A stretch of 64,000 nt of DNA from Mesaphorura yosii. Its lineage: Eukaryota > Arthropoda > Collembola > Poduromorpha > Tullbergiidae. Numbering within the stretch: position 1 is the first letter of the stretch; each line of letters opens with the position of its first letter. Both the position numbers and the translations under genes were made by a program. Shown piece by piece: positions 42,190 to 51,139 of this stretch. The notes below the pieces were generated by a model. The model searched no databases. It saw nothing but the letters and a program-made list of their open reading frames with translations, and had not been told where the DNA came from. The stretch lies in assembly GCA_009869945.1 (NCBI GenBank), contig WIXG01000272.1, positions 46,424-110,423 on the forward strand, read 5' to 3'.

Positions 42190-43315
42190 ATGGAAATTGG
42201 AGTTATGGAAGGTCGTGACTCGGCTTTCACGGGTAAGCCGGGTTTTCTTGGATTGACTCCAGTTCCGGCTCCGATTGGTCCTGAGTTGAATATTCCACCT
42301 GGATTCGCTGATTTCGGACACCAGCTGCTACCGCCAAGCGGACAAACTGCGTTTTCATTTTGGCATGATAAAATGGTAAGGGCATGCACAAGAATTCATC
42401 AGCTAATCAGTAATCACTACTTCCACTAAACTGGTGAACAAAATGATCAAATGGCTGACGTATTTTCATTGCATATTGCATTGGCATAAATTGCAGGCGG
42501 ACATTGAAAGTCTTTACTCGGACACTCATGCTTCGTGCAAGACTCAATTGACTGAAATGGCTCGGATCTTGTCAGCGAAGAAAATGGAACCCCTGATCTA
42601 TGCTGGTGCCTCCTTTCTTGCCAATGTGAGGGCACTGCAAGTTGGCTCTCTCTTTGCTACCATGAAGCAAACCTTTAATTTCAATTGGGCTCTGAACTGG
42701 CACACAAACATGGGTTGGGAATTCTCGTGCCCACCGCCGCCGCCACCGCCGCTGGTAAAGCCTACTCCGCTTACTTGTACTTGGGTTCCGATGATGTTTC
42801 CGCTTCCTGCTCCGTTCTGGCCCCAGCCGCAGCCGCTGCTCCAGTATATGCCGTGCACCTGCTTCTGGGATATGGCCCTGTTCCCTTACTGTGCAGTTCA
42901 TGGTGACGTCTTTGCCTTTGGCCACTTTGGCGATGGCGGTGGGGAAAACGGCTACGGCTACGGTTTCAACGAAGGCGAAGAAGAGGATGACGTCGAGAGC
43001 GGTTACGACGGAGAGAGTGGCCTCGACGAAGAAAGTCTCCACGAGAGCGAAGGCGGTAGCGGCTGTGATGGTGAACCAAAAGGCGGTGAATCTGGAGGCG
43101 CTCCAGACACATTGGAGCTGGAGCCCTACAAGGACGAAGATCTCGAGGTTCAGGCCGTTTTGGGAATGATCGACTATCCGACCGTAGTCGCTCGATCCCG
43201 GATGGACCAGTATTTGGTGTCTGCATTTCCTCGAATGCCGATATTCGGACATGAGCGTGCCGAGGGCGGCTCATTCTTTCCGATTCCGGAAGGAGGCGAA
43301 GGCTCAACTCGCTGA
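42190..43315 (+). CDS. Unrecognised two-exon protein with proline run and acidic Gly/Glu-rich segment
   Basis: Exons 42190-42375 and 42497-43315 join in phase 0 across a 121-base intron (donor GTAAGG, acceptor TTGCAG) to give 334 aa. I do not recognise a family. The N-terminal exon is rich in Pro/Gly. Residues about 63-130 look helical and contain repeated Trp and Asn (NWALNWH). A run of seven or eight prolines follows, then a Pro/Trp/Cys-rich patch. Residues about 200-280 form an acidic Gly/Glu/Ser segment, and there is a short conserved-looking tail ending in GGEGSTR. There is no signal peptide or membrane helix, so a cytosolic or nuclear location is likely. AATAAA at 43,356 lies about 40 bases after the stop. 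The splice consensus, matching phase and poly(A) signal support a real, probably lineage-restricted gene. Confidence 0.72.
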
Positions 43316-43718
43316 AAAACTCTCAACTCAACACTCAAGCCAACCAGCGCAAGAGAATAAATTCAACTCCAACTTCAGAACAAAACTCGAAAATGAAAAC
43401 TCTGATTTAGTTAACACGATAAACAACTCCAGTCAGCATCAAGCGCAAAACCAAAACCACAAGATCAGCAATTAGCTGATAGACTGATAGCTGCTAACCC
43501 ACGCGAATTCAAGACTCTTCTGTTTCAATGCAAAATTTGTAGTTCTTTTATTGGAATTCTGATTTTGTATTTGTATTTGTACACGTTGAAATTTCGCGAG
43601 AACACCATAAAAATAAATCGTGTTATCTTTGTCAATTATCAAAGGTCAGGGGCCTTCTTCGCCTTATCAGTTGTATTGTAGCCCTACTTTATTGACAGGA
43701 AATTCAGTTCGCTGTTCG
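43316..43718. other. Converging 3' ends: poly(A) signals of the 42,190 gene (+) and of the distal MCFD2 exon (-)
   Basis: AATAAA on the plus strand at 43,356-43,361 serves the upstream plus gene. On the minus strand, AATAAA (plus-strand TTTATT, 43,688-43,693) lies about 26 bases past the stop of the EF-hand exon at 43,719. Nothing else is recognised. Confidence 0.55.
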
Positions 43719-43903
43719 CTAACCACCACAAGTCTTGCATTTCCGGGACTCTTCGTCTTCGCGCTGTTTTCGCTGGGCGATGCTGAATTCCCGGTAGTCA
43801 ATCAGTCCGTCAGTGTTCAGATCGTGGCTGTGGAGGAAATTGTCGACAAAATGGGCGAGTTGATCGTCCCCGACGGAGGTTTCAGGCGATGGGCCCTCGT
43901 GCT
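43719..43903 (-). CDS. MCFD2: Alternative terminal exon of the MCFD2-like gene (second EF-hand variant)
   Basis: A minus-strand acceptor (ACGTAG, 43,909-43,904) opens a 185-base exon with 61 codons after two phase bases, ending in TAG at 43,719. It encodes an EF-hand: acidic loop D-x-N-x-D-G-x-I-D-x-x-E preceded by DDQL and a helix, then a charged tail ending in KCKTCGG. The exon enters in the same phase as the exon at 44314-44525 and aligns with it residue for residue around the loop (DDEL...DGYIDYMEF versus DDQL...DGLIDYREF). Spliced after 44637 it would give a 255-aa isoform. It has its own poly(A) signal. The other possibility is the remaining last exon of a tandem paralogue that lost its 5' exons. 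Confidence 0.6.
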
Positions 43904-44313
43904 CTACGTTAAAAGGTGCCGGAGATAAAAAATTAATTATTGACATTAAAAGAAATGCATTTGAGCCTTGAGCCGAGCCAAGTCAGAAATTGTAACCGAA
44001 ATACACTGATAAAAGGTAAGAATTAAGAAAGTGAAGAAAGTGTGAACTTTGACCTTAAAATACGTAAAATACAGTAGAATTAAATTTAGAACCCACAATT
44101 GCTTAAATATTGCACCCTGGTCATAATTCACAACAAGCACATTCTTAATTAATTTAATGTTAACTTAAAATAGCTTAATTGTTATTATTGCCTTAAACCT
44201 ATTACAATTTCTTTTAGGAATCTCCTCAGTCCTCATCTTGGCCCAAGAATCACTTGGTAAATGGAATTTCGTAATCCAAGTTAAATCCTAGTTGTCGTTA
44301 GCCTGAGTTATTG
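43904..44313 (-). other. Spacer between the two alternative EF-hand exons
   Basis: Contains no second copy of the first EF-hand. ATTAAA on the minus strand (plus-strand TTTAAT at 44,153-44,158) is the best poly(A) candidate for the proximal terminal exon. Nothing else is recognised. Confidence 0.4.
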
Positions 44314-45313
44314 TTACGGCTGCACAGGCTGCTGTGCACCGGCTTCATGACCCCTGGCGGCCACATTAGCTTGTGCCTGCACAAACTCCATGTAGTCAAT
44401 GTAACCGTCGTTGTTCTTATCATCGTTCGCCAGAATCGGGTCGATCATGTTGCTCAGTTCATCATCCTTGAAGATTTTTGCTTCGGGGACGGGCTGGCCA
44501 CTGTTGGGGTCGTGGTTCGAGGCGTCTAAGGAGAAAGAGAAAAGCAAAGTGTACAGCAAGAGTACAGTGACAGTGAAGAGGGAAGAAACTCCTCCATTTG
44601 ATAGGAACAAGAGTAAAATAATGCACTGCTACTTACCATGCCAGTGCACCAGCGATTTGACCAGTTCACATCCATCCAGCTTGTGATTGCCGTCAGCATC
44701 ATGCATCTTAAAGTAATGGAATTGAAGCTCTTGCTCAGACATTTGGGACGTGTCGATCGGGACAGGCATGTGCTCCTTCAGATGGCTGAAGTTTCAAAAA
44801 GTAGGTAGTAATTAATCATTGCCCCAGGTAATTAAGTAATTAAAGCATCTAAATTAGTAAAGAATTGGAGTTCGCTTACTCTCGTTCCTGGGCGACGTTA
44901 CTCGCATCCAGTAACTGCCCGGGCCTTGGCTGGCCATGAGTGTGACCGTGACCCGGCTGAGGCGGTGGCTGACGGAGGCCTTGCCCCTGCTGCTGTGGTA
45001 TTTGTTGCTGATGGTGCACTTGCTGCTGCTGCTGTGGTGGTGGTGGCGGCTGCTGCTGAAATTGCTGGGGCACCTGCTGATACTGTTGTTGTTGCTGGTG
45101 TTGGTGTGGAGGCGCCTGCCCTTGCTGTTGGTGCTGTGGCGGAGGAGGCTGATACTGCTGAGGAGGTTGTTGATACTGTTGTGGAGGGACACCAGGCGCC
45201 ACCCGCTGCGTATCAGTGCCGAGGCAGCTGATTAGAAGAAGGAGGACAATGCCTGTCAGGCTCATATTCTTCAAATGACTGTCTAAGTACAGGTGCTTAT
45301 GCTGATGCTGCAT
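44314..45313 (-). CDS. MCFD2: MCFD2-like EF-hand protein with Pro/Gln/His-rich N-terminal insert
   Basis: Exons (minus strand, coding order) 45313-44880, 44785-44637 and 44525-44314 join in phases 2 and 1, giving 264 aa. The second Met (codon 17, at 45,265) is the likelier start because it begins a clean signal peptide ([16 protein letters not shown]). Residues about 40-135 are Pro/Gln/His-rich low complexity. Two canonical EF-hand loops follow: D174-A-D176-G-N178-H-K180 to E185, and D230-K-N-N-D234-G-Y-I-D238 to E241. The blocks HYFKMHD and DDEL...[11 protein letters not shown] are diagnostic of MCFD2, the calcium-binding partner of LMAN1/ERGIC-53 in ER-to-Golgi cargo export. MCFD2 normally has a short linker before the EF-hands, so the Gln/Pro insert is unusual. 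It lies head-to-head with the 46,347 gene. Confidence 0.85.
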
Positions 45314-46346
45314 TGTGAAGGCTAGGCGGGTGATAGATGGAGATTGATTACTAAATTCCTAATCACAGAGAATTTCACTGGTGAAATCGGCCTAAAGTCC
45401 CTTAATCAGTGCACAGGGTTCCAGTTTGTCAGTCTAGAGTGGTCCTGATAAGGAAGACGAATCGGGGCAAAAGGTAGGAAAAGAGAAAGTCGGAGCCGTC
45501 ACAGAGCCAGATGGTTAACTTGGCATTACACAACCAGTACTTGTACGTACGTGGAGCAAAGCCGAAGCACCATTCGAAGAGCCTGCCTTTGCCTCACACG
45601 TGATTGCGATCCCAGCCAAAACCAGAACAAAGATCGTCGATCTCCTCTTCTCTCTTCTTCACGCTGCGCTATGCTGCCTTATCCTTATCAATCGCCCATC
45701 GCGCAGGTGATTAGTGTCATTGTCATCGTCGTCGTCTGATTTAACGACTAACCTTTAAAGTTTAACGTAATTATTGTAATAAGAAAGTTAAACTAATCTG
45801 GGAGCCAGTGCAGTGGTCAAGTTCACCGGGGTTCAAGTGCCTACTTTCTGCTCGTCTTGAGTTACGGCGACAAAAAAGATCCTGCAGCATGTTAGCACCA
45901 TTCTCAGCATTCAGCAAGCAAAACTGGTTTTTGATCCCAAACTTTCGCTTTCTTCACTTACGCGGCCTTACGCGTAGTTGTACGCGTCGTGTAGATTAAT
46001 TCAAGATCAAGTTCATTTCCCACTGATAACTGCCGTACGCCGTACGCTGCTGATGAATGAAGAAGAAAGAAAGAGAAATTGATAAGAAGATTACGCGACG
46101 GAAGGAAGTTGGCACTCGAATTGGCATGCGTATTCGCATGACTTCGTGCAGTTCGTAGTGGACGATGGCAATTAGAAACTGCCGTCCGCTGTTTAATTGT
46201 GAACCTGATGCCTGGCCTTTGATTCATTCGACCTCCGTCGCTCGCCTGACACAGTCACCAGCCACCAGCAGCAGTCATAGCAGCCTGATTTGTCAACTGT
46301 CCTTCGCCTTATCGATTAATTAAACGATCGTAATCAGTTATCAAGA
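45314..46346. other. Head-to-head intergenic region (MCFD2 - / 46,347 gene +)
   Basis: One kilobase between two divergent starts, expected to hold both promoters. GATA-type motifs (CTTATC, TTATCA) recur at 45,676-45,685 and 46,307-46,342. No TATA box at a convincing distance and no coding sequence were found. Confidence 0.4.
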
Positions 46347-47123
46347 ATGGAGTCAAGATTCGTCGCGTTCGCGGTCTTTGCAATGCTCGGATCGGCGCTG
46401 GCCGCCGATCAGCTGACTTCCGGGTCGACCAATTCCTTCAACATTGTCTCGCACCAGCAGCAACAGGCTTATCAGCAGCAGCCCCACTACGCACAGGCCC
46501 AATACCAAGCCCAAGCGACGGCCCCGCAAGTCCACGTCGTGCAGCCCGCCATCGGCCTGCAGTACGCCAATCTCGTGCAACAGGCGGGCTCGTACCAGAC
46601 CCAAAGCGTGGCGCAGCCGCTCGCCTCCGCCAGCTCGACGTCGGGAGTCCAAGTCCAAGGGCAAGGCAAGTCACACTACAACGGCGCCGCCGGGGGTGCT
46701 GCCGCTGGAGCAACAGCAGCAGGGAAGGACCAGCAGTCAAGCGGGTCTGGCTGGGGAGCAGCATCGACGACGCAGCACGCAGCAGGCAGCTGGGGCTTCA
46801 ACCAGGAAATCGTCATCTCGGTCGTCTCGCTCCTCTTCATCGTCCCCCTCCTCCTCTTCTTCTTCAACTTTGTGCTCGTCAAGGGCCCAGCACCCGGCCA
46901 CGGCGGAGGTGGATACGGAGGCGGACACGGAGGGCATGGAGGACGCCCGGGCATCACCGTCTACACGAAAGTCCCCTCATTCGGCGGCGGCGGCGGCGGC
47001 CACGGACACGGCCACCGCAGCTCGACCCAGTCCGTTTTCGCGAGCGCTGCCAGTCTGATGAACCAACTCGACATGGACGCACTCACCAAAGTGGCCATCA
47101 AGGCGATCGAGACTATTTTCTAA
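46347..47123 (+). CDS. Unrecognised Gln/Gly-rich single-pass membrane protein
   Basis: Uninterrupted 258-codon frame. It has a signal peptide (about 1-19, cleavage after ALAA), and a Gln/Tyr/Ala/His-rich region (about 35-105) with YxQAQ-type repeats. A Gly/Ala/Ser segment follows, then one strongly hydrophobic helix (about 154-178, VSLLFIVPLLLFFFNFVLVKG), a Gly/His/Tyr-rich stretch (about 183-225), and a C-terminal amphipathic helix ending in KAIETIF. The composition resembles secreted structural proteins of the cuticle or silk type, but the internal membrane helix argues for a membrane-anchored protein. I know no family with this order. The start is the first ATG in frame, in good context (AAGAATGG). 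AATAAA lies at 47,229. High GC at third positions matches neighbouring genes, supporting real coding. Confidence 0.75.
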   Translation: MESRFVAFAVFAMLGSALAADQLTSGSTNSFNIVSHQQQQAYQQQPHYAQAQYQAQATAPQVHVVQPAIGLQYANLVQQAGSYQTQSVAQPLASASSTSGVQVQGQGKSHYNGAAGGAAAGATAAGKDQQSSGSGWGAASTTQHAAGSWGFNQEIVISVVSLLFIVPLLLFFFNFVLVKGPAPGHGGGGYGGGHGGHGGRPGITVYTKVPSFGGGGGGHGHGHRSSTQSVFASAASLMNQLDMDALTKVAIKAIETIF

Positions 47124-47323
47124 GCCAAGCACACAGCAGTTGTTGACCTTTGACCGACCCACTTTCTTAATTTAAACCCATGCCTTGTTTTGTCGTTGTT
47201 GTTCTTTTGTTGTTGCGTCAAATCGTCGAATAAACGGTACAATTTATTATCTGCATTTAAAAAATTTTATTGCCACTGCAGAAATCATAAAGAAAATTCA
47301 TTCAATAAAGTTGCCACTGGCGT

Positions 47324-47893
47324 TCAAAATTTGAGGTTCATGTCGCCAAAGGCGCCAAACATCTTCGCATTCATCCCCGTAGCGCCCTGCAATCCTCCGA
47401 GCACCATTTCAGCTCCTGCAGCCTGGATGGCCTGGCTCTGCTTGCGTTCTGCGTCTGACATCGTGCAGGCGCAGAGATCGCGGCCGCGGACGAGCCCCAT
47501 GCACCCGCAGGCGCTCTGGCCGACGCCTTTGCAAAAGGTGCAGCGTTTGTAGCGGTTAAACGAGTCGGTAAACCCCGTCCCGTTGCATGGCTCTCATTTG
47601 ACTTCGCCCCCGTGCCCGTTGCACGACTGGCACTTGACGAGCCCCGCACCTCCGCAGGTCGGGCAGCCAGGTTTTGGGGTGCGGTCGGCTGGGAGTTGGG
47701 GATGGCGTCCGCTGGCGTTGTCGGGAGACGCCGGCGCTGGCGTTTGGGTGGCAGCTGGCGGCGTGGTTGGGGCTTGCGAAAGCGAAGCACCGGCGCTGAC
47801 GTTGCCTGACCGCGCCTGAATTTCGAGGGTTTCGATCCGCCGATCTATGTTGACCAGCATGTTTTCGATTCGGTCCAGCTGGGATTGCGACAT
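47324..47893 (-). CDS. Small DnaJ-type CXXCXGXG protein with in-frame TGA at a motif cysteine
   Basis: Read on the minus strand from ATG 47,893, the frame gives 99 residues to TGA at 47,596-47,594. It then stays open for 89 more codons to TGA at 47,326-47,324. The N-terminus is a short coiled-coil-like helix (QLDRIENML...RRIETLE), followed by a Pro/Thr/Ala linker. Then come DnaJ zinc-finger type motifs: CPTCGGAG, CQSCNGHG, [TGA]-EPCNGTG and CTFCKGVG, then further Cys (ACGCMGLV, LCAC) and an Ala/Met/Gly-rich tail. The TGA occupies exactly the first Cys of motif 3, where the others use TGC. Options are selenocysteine, stop readthrough producing two lengths, a nonsense allele, or an assembly error. 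A TATA box at 48,014-48,021 places transcription start near 47,990, which favours the ATG at 47,893 over an upstream one at 47,995. The minus-strand poly(A) signal is at 47,266-47,271. DnaJ-like Cys domains bind zinc and unfolded protein; no J domain is present, so the role is unknown. Confidence 0.7.
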
Positions 47894-48013
47894 GACGAAA
47901 AGGTGCAGGCGCAGGGGGATAGGTTTCTTGATTTGACTCCGACTTTGAGACTTTGAGGTGACTTTGGCGGTGGTGGTGATAAGTGATATTTGCAAAACGG
48001 CAGCGCGCGTCAG

Positions 48014-48021
48014 TATTTATA
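48014..48021 (-). promoter_or_regulatory. TATA box of the Cys-motif gene
   Basis: TATAAATA on the minus strand, about 120 bases above the ATG at 47,893. A start site about 30 bases below it (near 47,990) would leave a leader of roughly 95 bases. This position excludes the alternative upstream ATG at 47,995 from the transcript. Confidence 0.55.
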
Positions 48022-48236
48022 CACAAAGATAAAAACTATGAAACGCCTTCTCAAAAGTCTAAAATGTTCAAGGATAAGCTTTTCAGAAGTCGGTGCTGCG
48101 GGCAAAAATTGTTACAATCACGATTTTTTTTGAAGCGAAATCGACCACTCGCAAAATGGCAAAACGGACTCAACGACTCGGAACCCATAATTCGCGTTTA
48201 TTTTGTGATAACGAATTGAGTTCAATTTCAATGTTC

Positions 48237-48266
48237 ATGCGAGGGACTTCGCCTTCGCCCTCGCAT
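48237..48266. repeat. Perfect 9-bp inverted repeat with 12-base loop
   Basis: ATGCGAGGG at 48,237-48,245 and CCCTCGCAT at 48,258-48,266 are exact reverse complements. It lies in intergenic DNA, could form a small hairpin, and no gene depends on it visibly. Confidence 0.6.
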
Positions 48267-49274
48267 GCATCCGGACGGATATTTTTCTCATTTAGTATGA
48301 ATCTAGTTCATTACCAAGCCCAGGCTCAAGTCCGAACCCGGGTGGGTGCAAAACTAGGGAATTGGTGCAATGTCAAGTCAAATTCATGACAAACAATTCG
48401 CGAAAACGGAAATTGCTGGTATTTACTGCAAGTATTACGTCGTTCTTGCCGTTGCCGTATACTGACTTTTCCATAAAACATGTAAACACGACGATGACAT
48501 CAAAAACAATGCAAAATTCAAAGCCAAAACCGAAATGTCCAAACGCTGAAATGTCAAAGTCGACTCAGCCGTCCGGACTCCGACGTTCAAGCGTTCGGGC
48601 GTTCAAAGGCCGAGCCAGTTTACAAATTCGCAATTTCCTGTACAGTACAACAGGCATTGTCCACTGTCACTCGGAAATCGGAAGCTCGTCGTCGTCGCCC
48701 GAATCGATAGTCGTTGAATATTTGATGAGGATTTACTGCTGTTTGATCGATTGGGAGGTGAATTCCTGAATTCCTTTACTTTATGCTTGGAGCTTGGACA
48801 CTGCTGCTACCCAACTGACCTTCAACAGCCACAACATAAAAATACGTCCGTACATACATGGCAGGCAAATTGGCGAAACAGCAATGAATACATTAACAGG
48901 TAACGGGGCTCAATAAATAAATAACTGCTGGCGTGGCGTGGCGTTTTTGCGTTTTGGCGCTTCGGCTTCAGAGTTTTTGTCATTTTGTCTTCGTGTGGCA
49001 CGCGATATCGATTTTCCAGACGAATCTTTTTAATGCATCATTTTATTTCATTCCCAGGCAGTCACTCCAGTCCAGTCACTATCACTTTACTTTTACTTAC
49101 GCTAAGTGGACGTGCGCCTTTTCAGTGTATCGAGTATCTAAGTGGATGAGTCATCGATCAATTTGCCCAGTTTCCACTGAATTGGTGTACTCTACTGATT
49201 TGAAGTGATATGAATTGAAGTGATCGACCCTACCTGCCATTCAATGATTTGAGCGAGCGTGTGGGGCGATAGCA

Positions 49275-50838
49275 ATGGAGTCGACCGCCTTCTATGAATC
49301 GAGAGTGCAGAGTTGGTCACCCAATGAAAAGGTAAGAAAAGGAAGCCTGCTTGGGTTCTTTAGTAAATTCTTTATCAGTAATCAGTGATAAGCTTCTGTA
49401 TTCAATTCTAAGCAAGCATCCAATTTTTTGGCGCAGGAGCACAAACTCATTCAGCTCCTCGAGTCCCAGCAGCAGCGTGGCAAATCGAAGGCCGGCCTCA
49501 ACGGAGTCCTGCCACAACGCGCCCGGACTGGCCCACCCAACCCGAGCCCGATAGCTTCGCCCACTCCGTCCATGTCCCACTCCATTAACCTGCTCGGCCC
49601 TGGAAAAGTGAGGCAAATGTTTGAAGAGCGAAGAAACAACAGCAAAGGCATCGACAAGAATAACCCACTCGAGCCACTGCCCCTGCCTGCTGGCGCTGGC
49701 GCGCAGAGGAGTCGTGGCTCGAGCCCAAGTCCCGTGACGTCACCTCAGGGCTACGGCTACGGCAACATCGGCTCGTCTCGGAAGACACCGAGCCCCGCAC
49801 CGCTCAAGGCGGTGGTGACAACAAACGGACATGCAATCAACAACCATGCTGTGCTGCCTCCCACGAAAAAGAAAACGTCGGCCCCCATCTCGACAAGCAA
49901 GACGTCGATATTTGAGCGTGAGTCATCTGGTGGTGATCATCCCTTCAGAGTAGGCGCTGCACTTCCCCGGCCTAGTTCACTGGACAGCATTCGGCCTCAG
50001 TCCGAGGGTTTTGAGGGTGGCGACGGTGACCTCATTCCTCGCAGTACAAAATACGTTGACTACGCCGAAGAATTTGAGAAAACAGTACAGCAGAAAGAAG
50101 CTGAGTTGAGAGATAAGCTGAAGGGTCTCAGAAGTCTGCAGGCAGCGGGCGTTCCGCCGGAAGTCGCTGCGGCAGTTTTGGGGCCTGCAAATGTGGTAAG
50201 GAAACACGCCCGCGCGAGATTCAAAATCAGAGCAGCAATTAACGCATTTAGTTTTTCTGCAGCCTATCACCAAACCGAAGATCAAGAATCCCGCCGCCAC
50301 CAAAGCAGCAGCCGCAGCTGCTGCTGCTTCCCTACCGACCAACAAGTCGCCTCCACCCGGCACGGAGCCATGCTCCATTTGTGGACGCTGCTTCGCCATC
50401 GATCGCCTCCACAAGCACGAACAAATCTGCCAGAAAACGAAGCAGAAGAAGCGGCACGTGTTTGACCCCAACACGACCGCGCGAGAAGAGCTTGGGATTG
50501 ATGGGCCTTCGGCTCTGGCAGCGCCTGCAGGGCGAACGATACCTAAAGCGCCCAACAACACAAAGAAGAACAAGCAGCTCGTTGGGGGCGCTGCCGGCGT
50601 TGGTGGCGCAAAGAAAGCGAATTGGCGGACAAAACACGACGATTTTATCAAAACCATCCGCGCAGCGAAGGAATACAACGCCCACGTGGCTGCTGGCGGA
50701 GACCCGAACGACCTTCCTCCTCCTCCAGACTCGGACTACTCAGATTACGTGGAATGTCCTCACTGCGGACGGAAATTCGCGGAAGGGGCGGCCCAGCGAC
50801 ACGTTCCAATGTGTGCCGGGATCAAAAGCAATAAATAA
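49275..50838 (+). CDS. ZC2HC1: Zinc finger C2HC domain-containing protein 1 homologue
   Basis: Exons 49275-49331, 49437-50195 and 50263-50838 all join in phase 0 (donors GTAAGA and GTAAGG; acceptors GCGCAG and CTGCAG), giving 463 aa. Two C2HC fingers are intact: C309-x2-C312-x11-H324-x3-C328 (CSICGRCFAIDRLHKHEQIC) and C437-x2-C440-x11-H452-x3-C456 (CPHCGRKFAEGAAQRHVPMC). Between them lies the basic QKKRHVFDP linker typical of the family. The N-terminal half is Ser/Pro-rich with a charged coiled-coil segment (EEFEKTVQQKEAELRDKLKG, about residues 210-232), and an Ala tract precedes finger 1. The family is conserved in animals and poorly characterised biochemically; roles in cilia or the cytoskeleton are only suggested. 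AATAAA at 50,913 follows the stop by 75 bases. FNTA starts 300 bases downstream on the same strand. Confidence 0.88.
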
Positions 50839-51139
50839 ATAATTGAATTGTGTGTGGTGTGGTAATGTCAATATGTTACCTGTAAAATACTGATTAGCGT
50901 ACTGATGAGCCGAATAAACTGGTGCTTGTTGCTTACCTAAACTTGCCCAATCAATTGGAGAAGAGGATGGCCGAATTTAAGGAGCTGTGTTGAGAATTCG
51001 AGTCCGAGGAGCATTGAAATCCTTGCGGTTGGCTCTCGCGATTCGAAACTCACCGTATTGCATCGAAAGCCCTGAAAAGCCGATTGAGCTGCGGTTATTA
51101 ACGAGATAATTAGTCAGTAGGGCCAGTGATTGAGTGATC

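Larger units (their letters stand above)
47894..49274. other. Divergent intergenic region between the Cys-motif gene (-) and ZC2HC1 (+)
   Basis: Holds the TATA box of the minus gene and a perfect 9-bp-stem hairpin (48,237-48,266). Open frames up to 135 codons occur but show no domain or exon signals. A TGGCG 5-bp tandem sits at 48,929-48,943. Confidence 0.45.

Noticed and set aside
42572-43252. 226-codon antisense frame opposite the 42,190 gene
   Set aside because: No motif or splice support; shadow of the plus-strand exon.
46444-47058. 204-codon plus-strand frame, Ser/Arg-rich, within the 46,347 gene
   Set aside because: Frame-shifted reading of Gln/Gly repeats; lacks signal peptide and start context that the 258-codon frame has.
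47249-47288. SECIS-like ATGA...AA...GA pattern on the minus strand
   Set aside because: Spacing is right but the arms pair poorly (only TGCA/TGCA with asymmetric offset) and the poly(A) signal lies inside it.
48362-48769. 135-codon open frame
   Set aside because: Composition is random-like, no family resemblance and no promoter.
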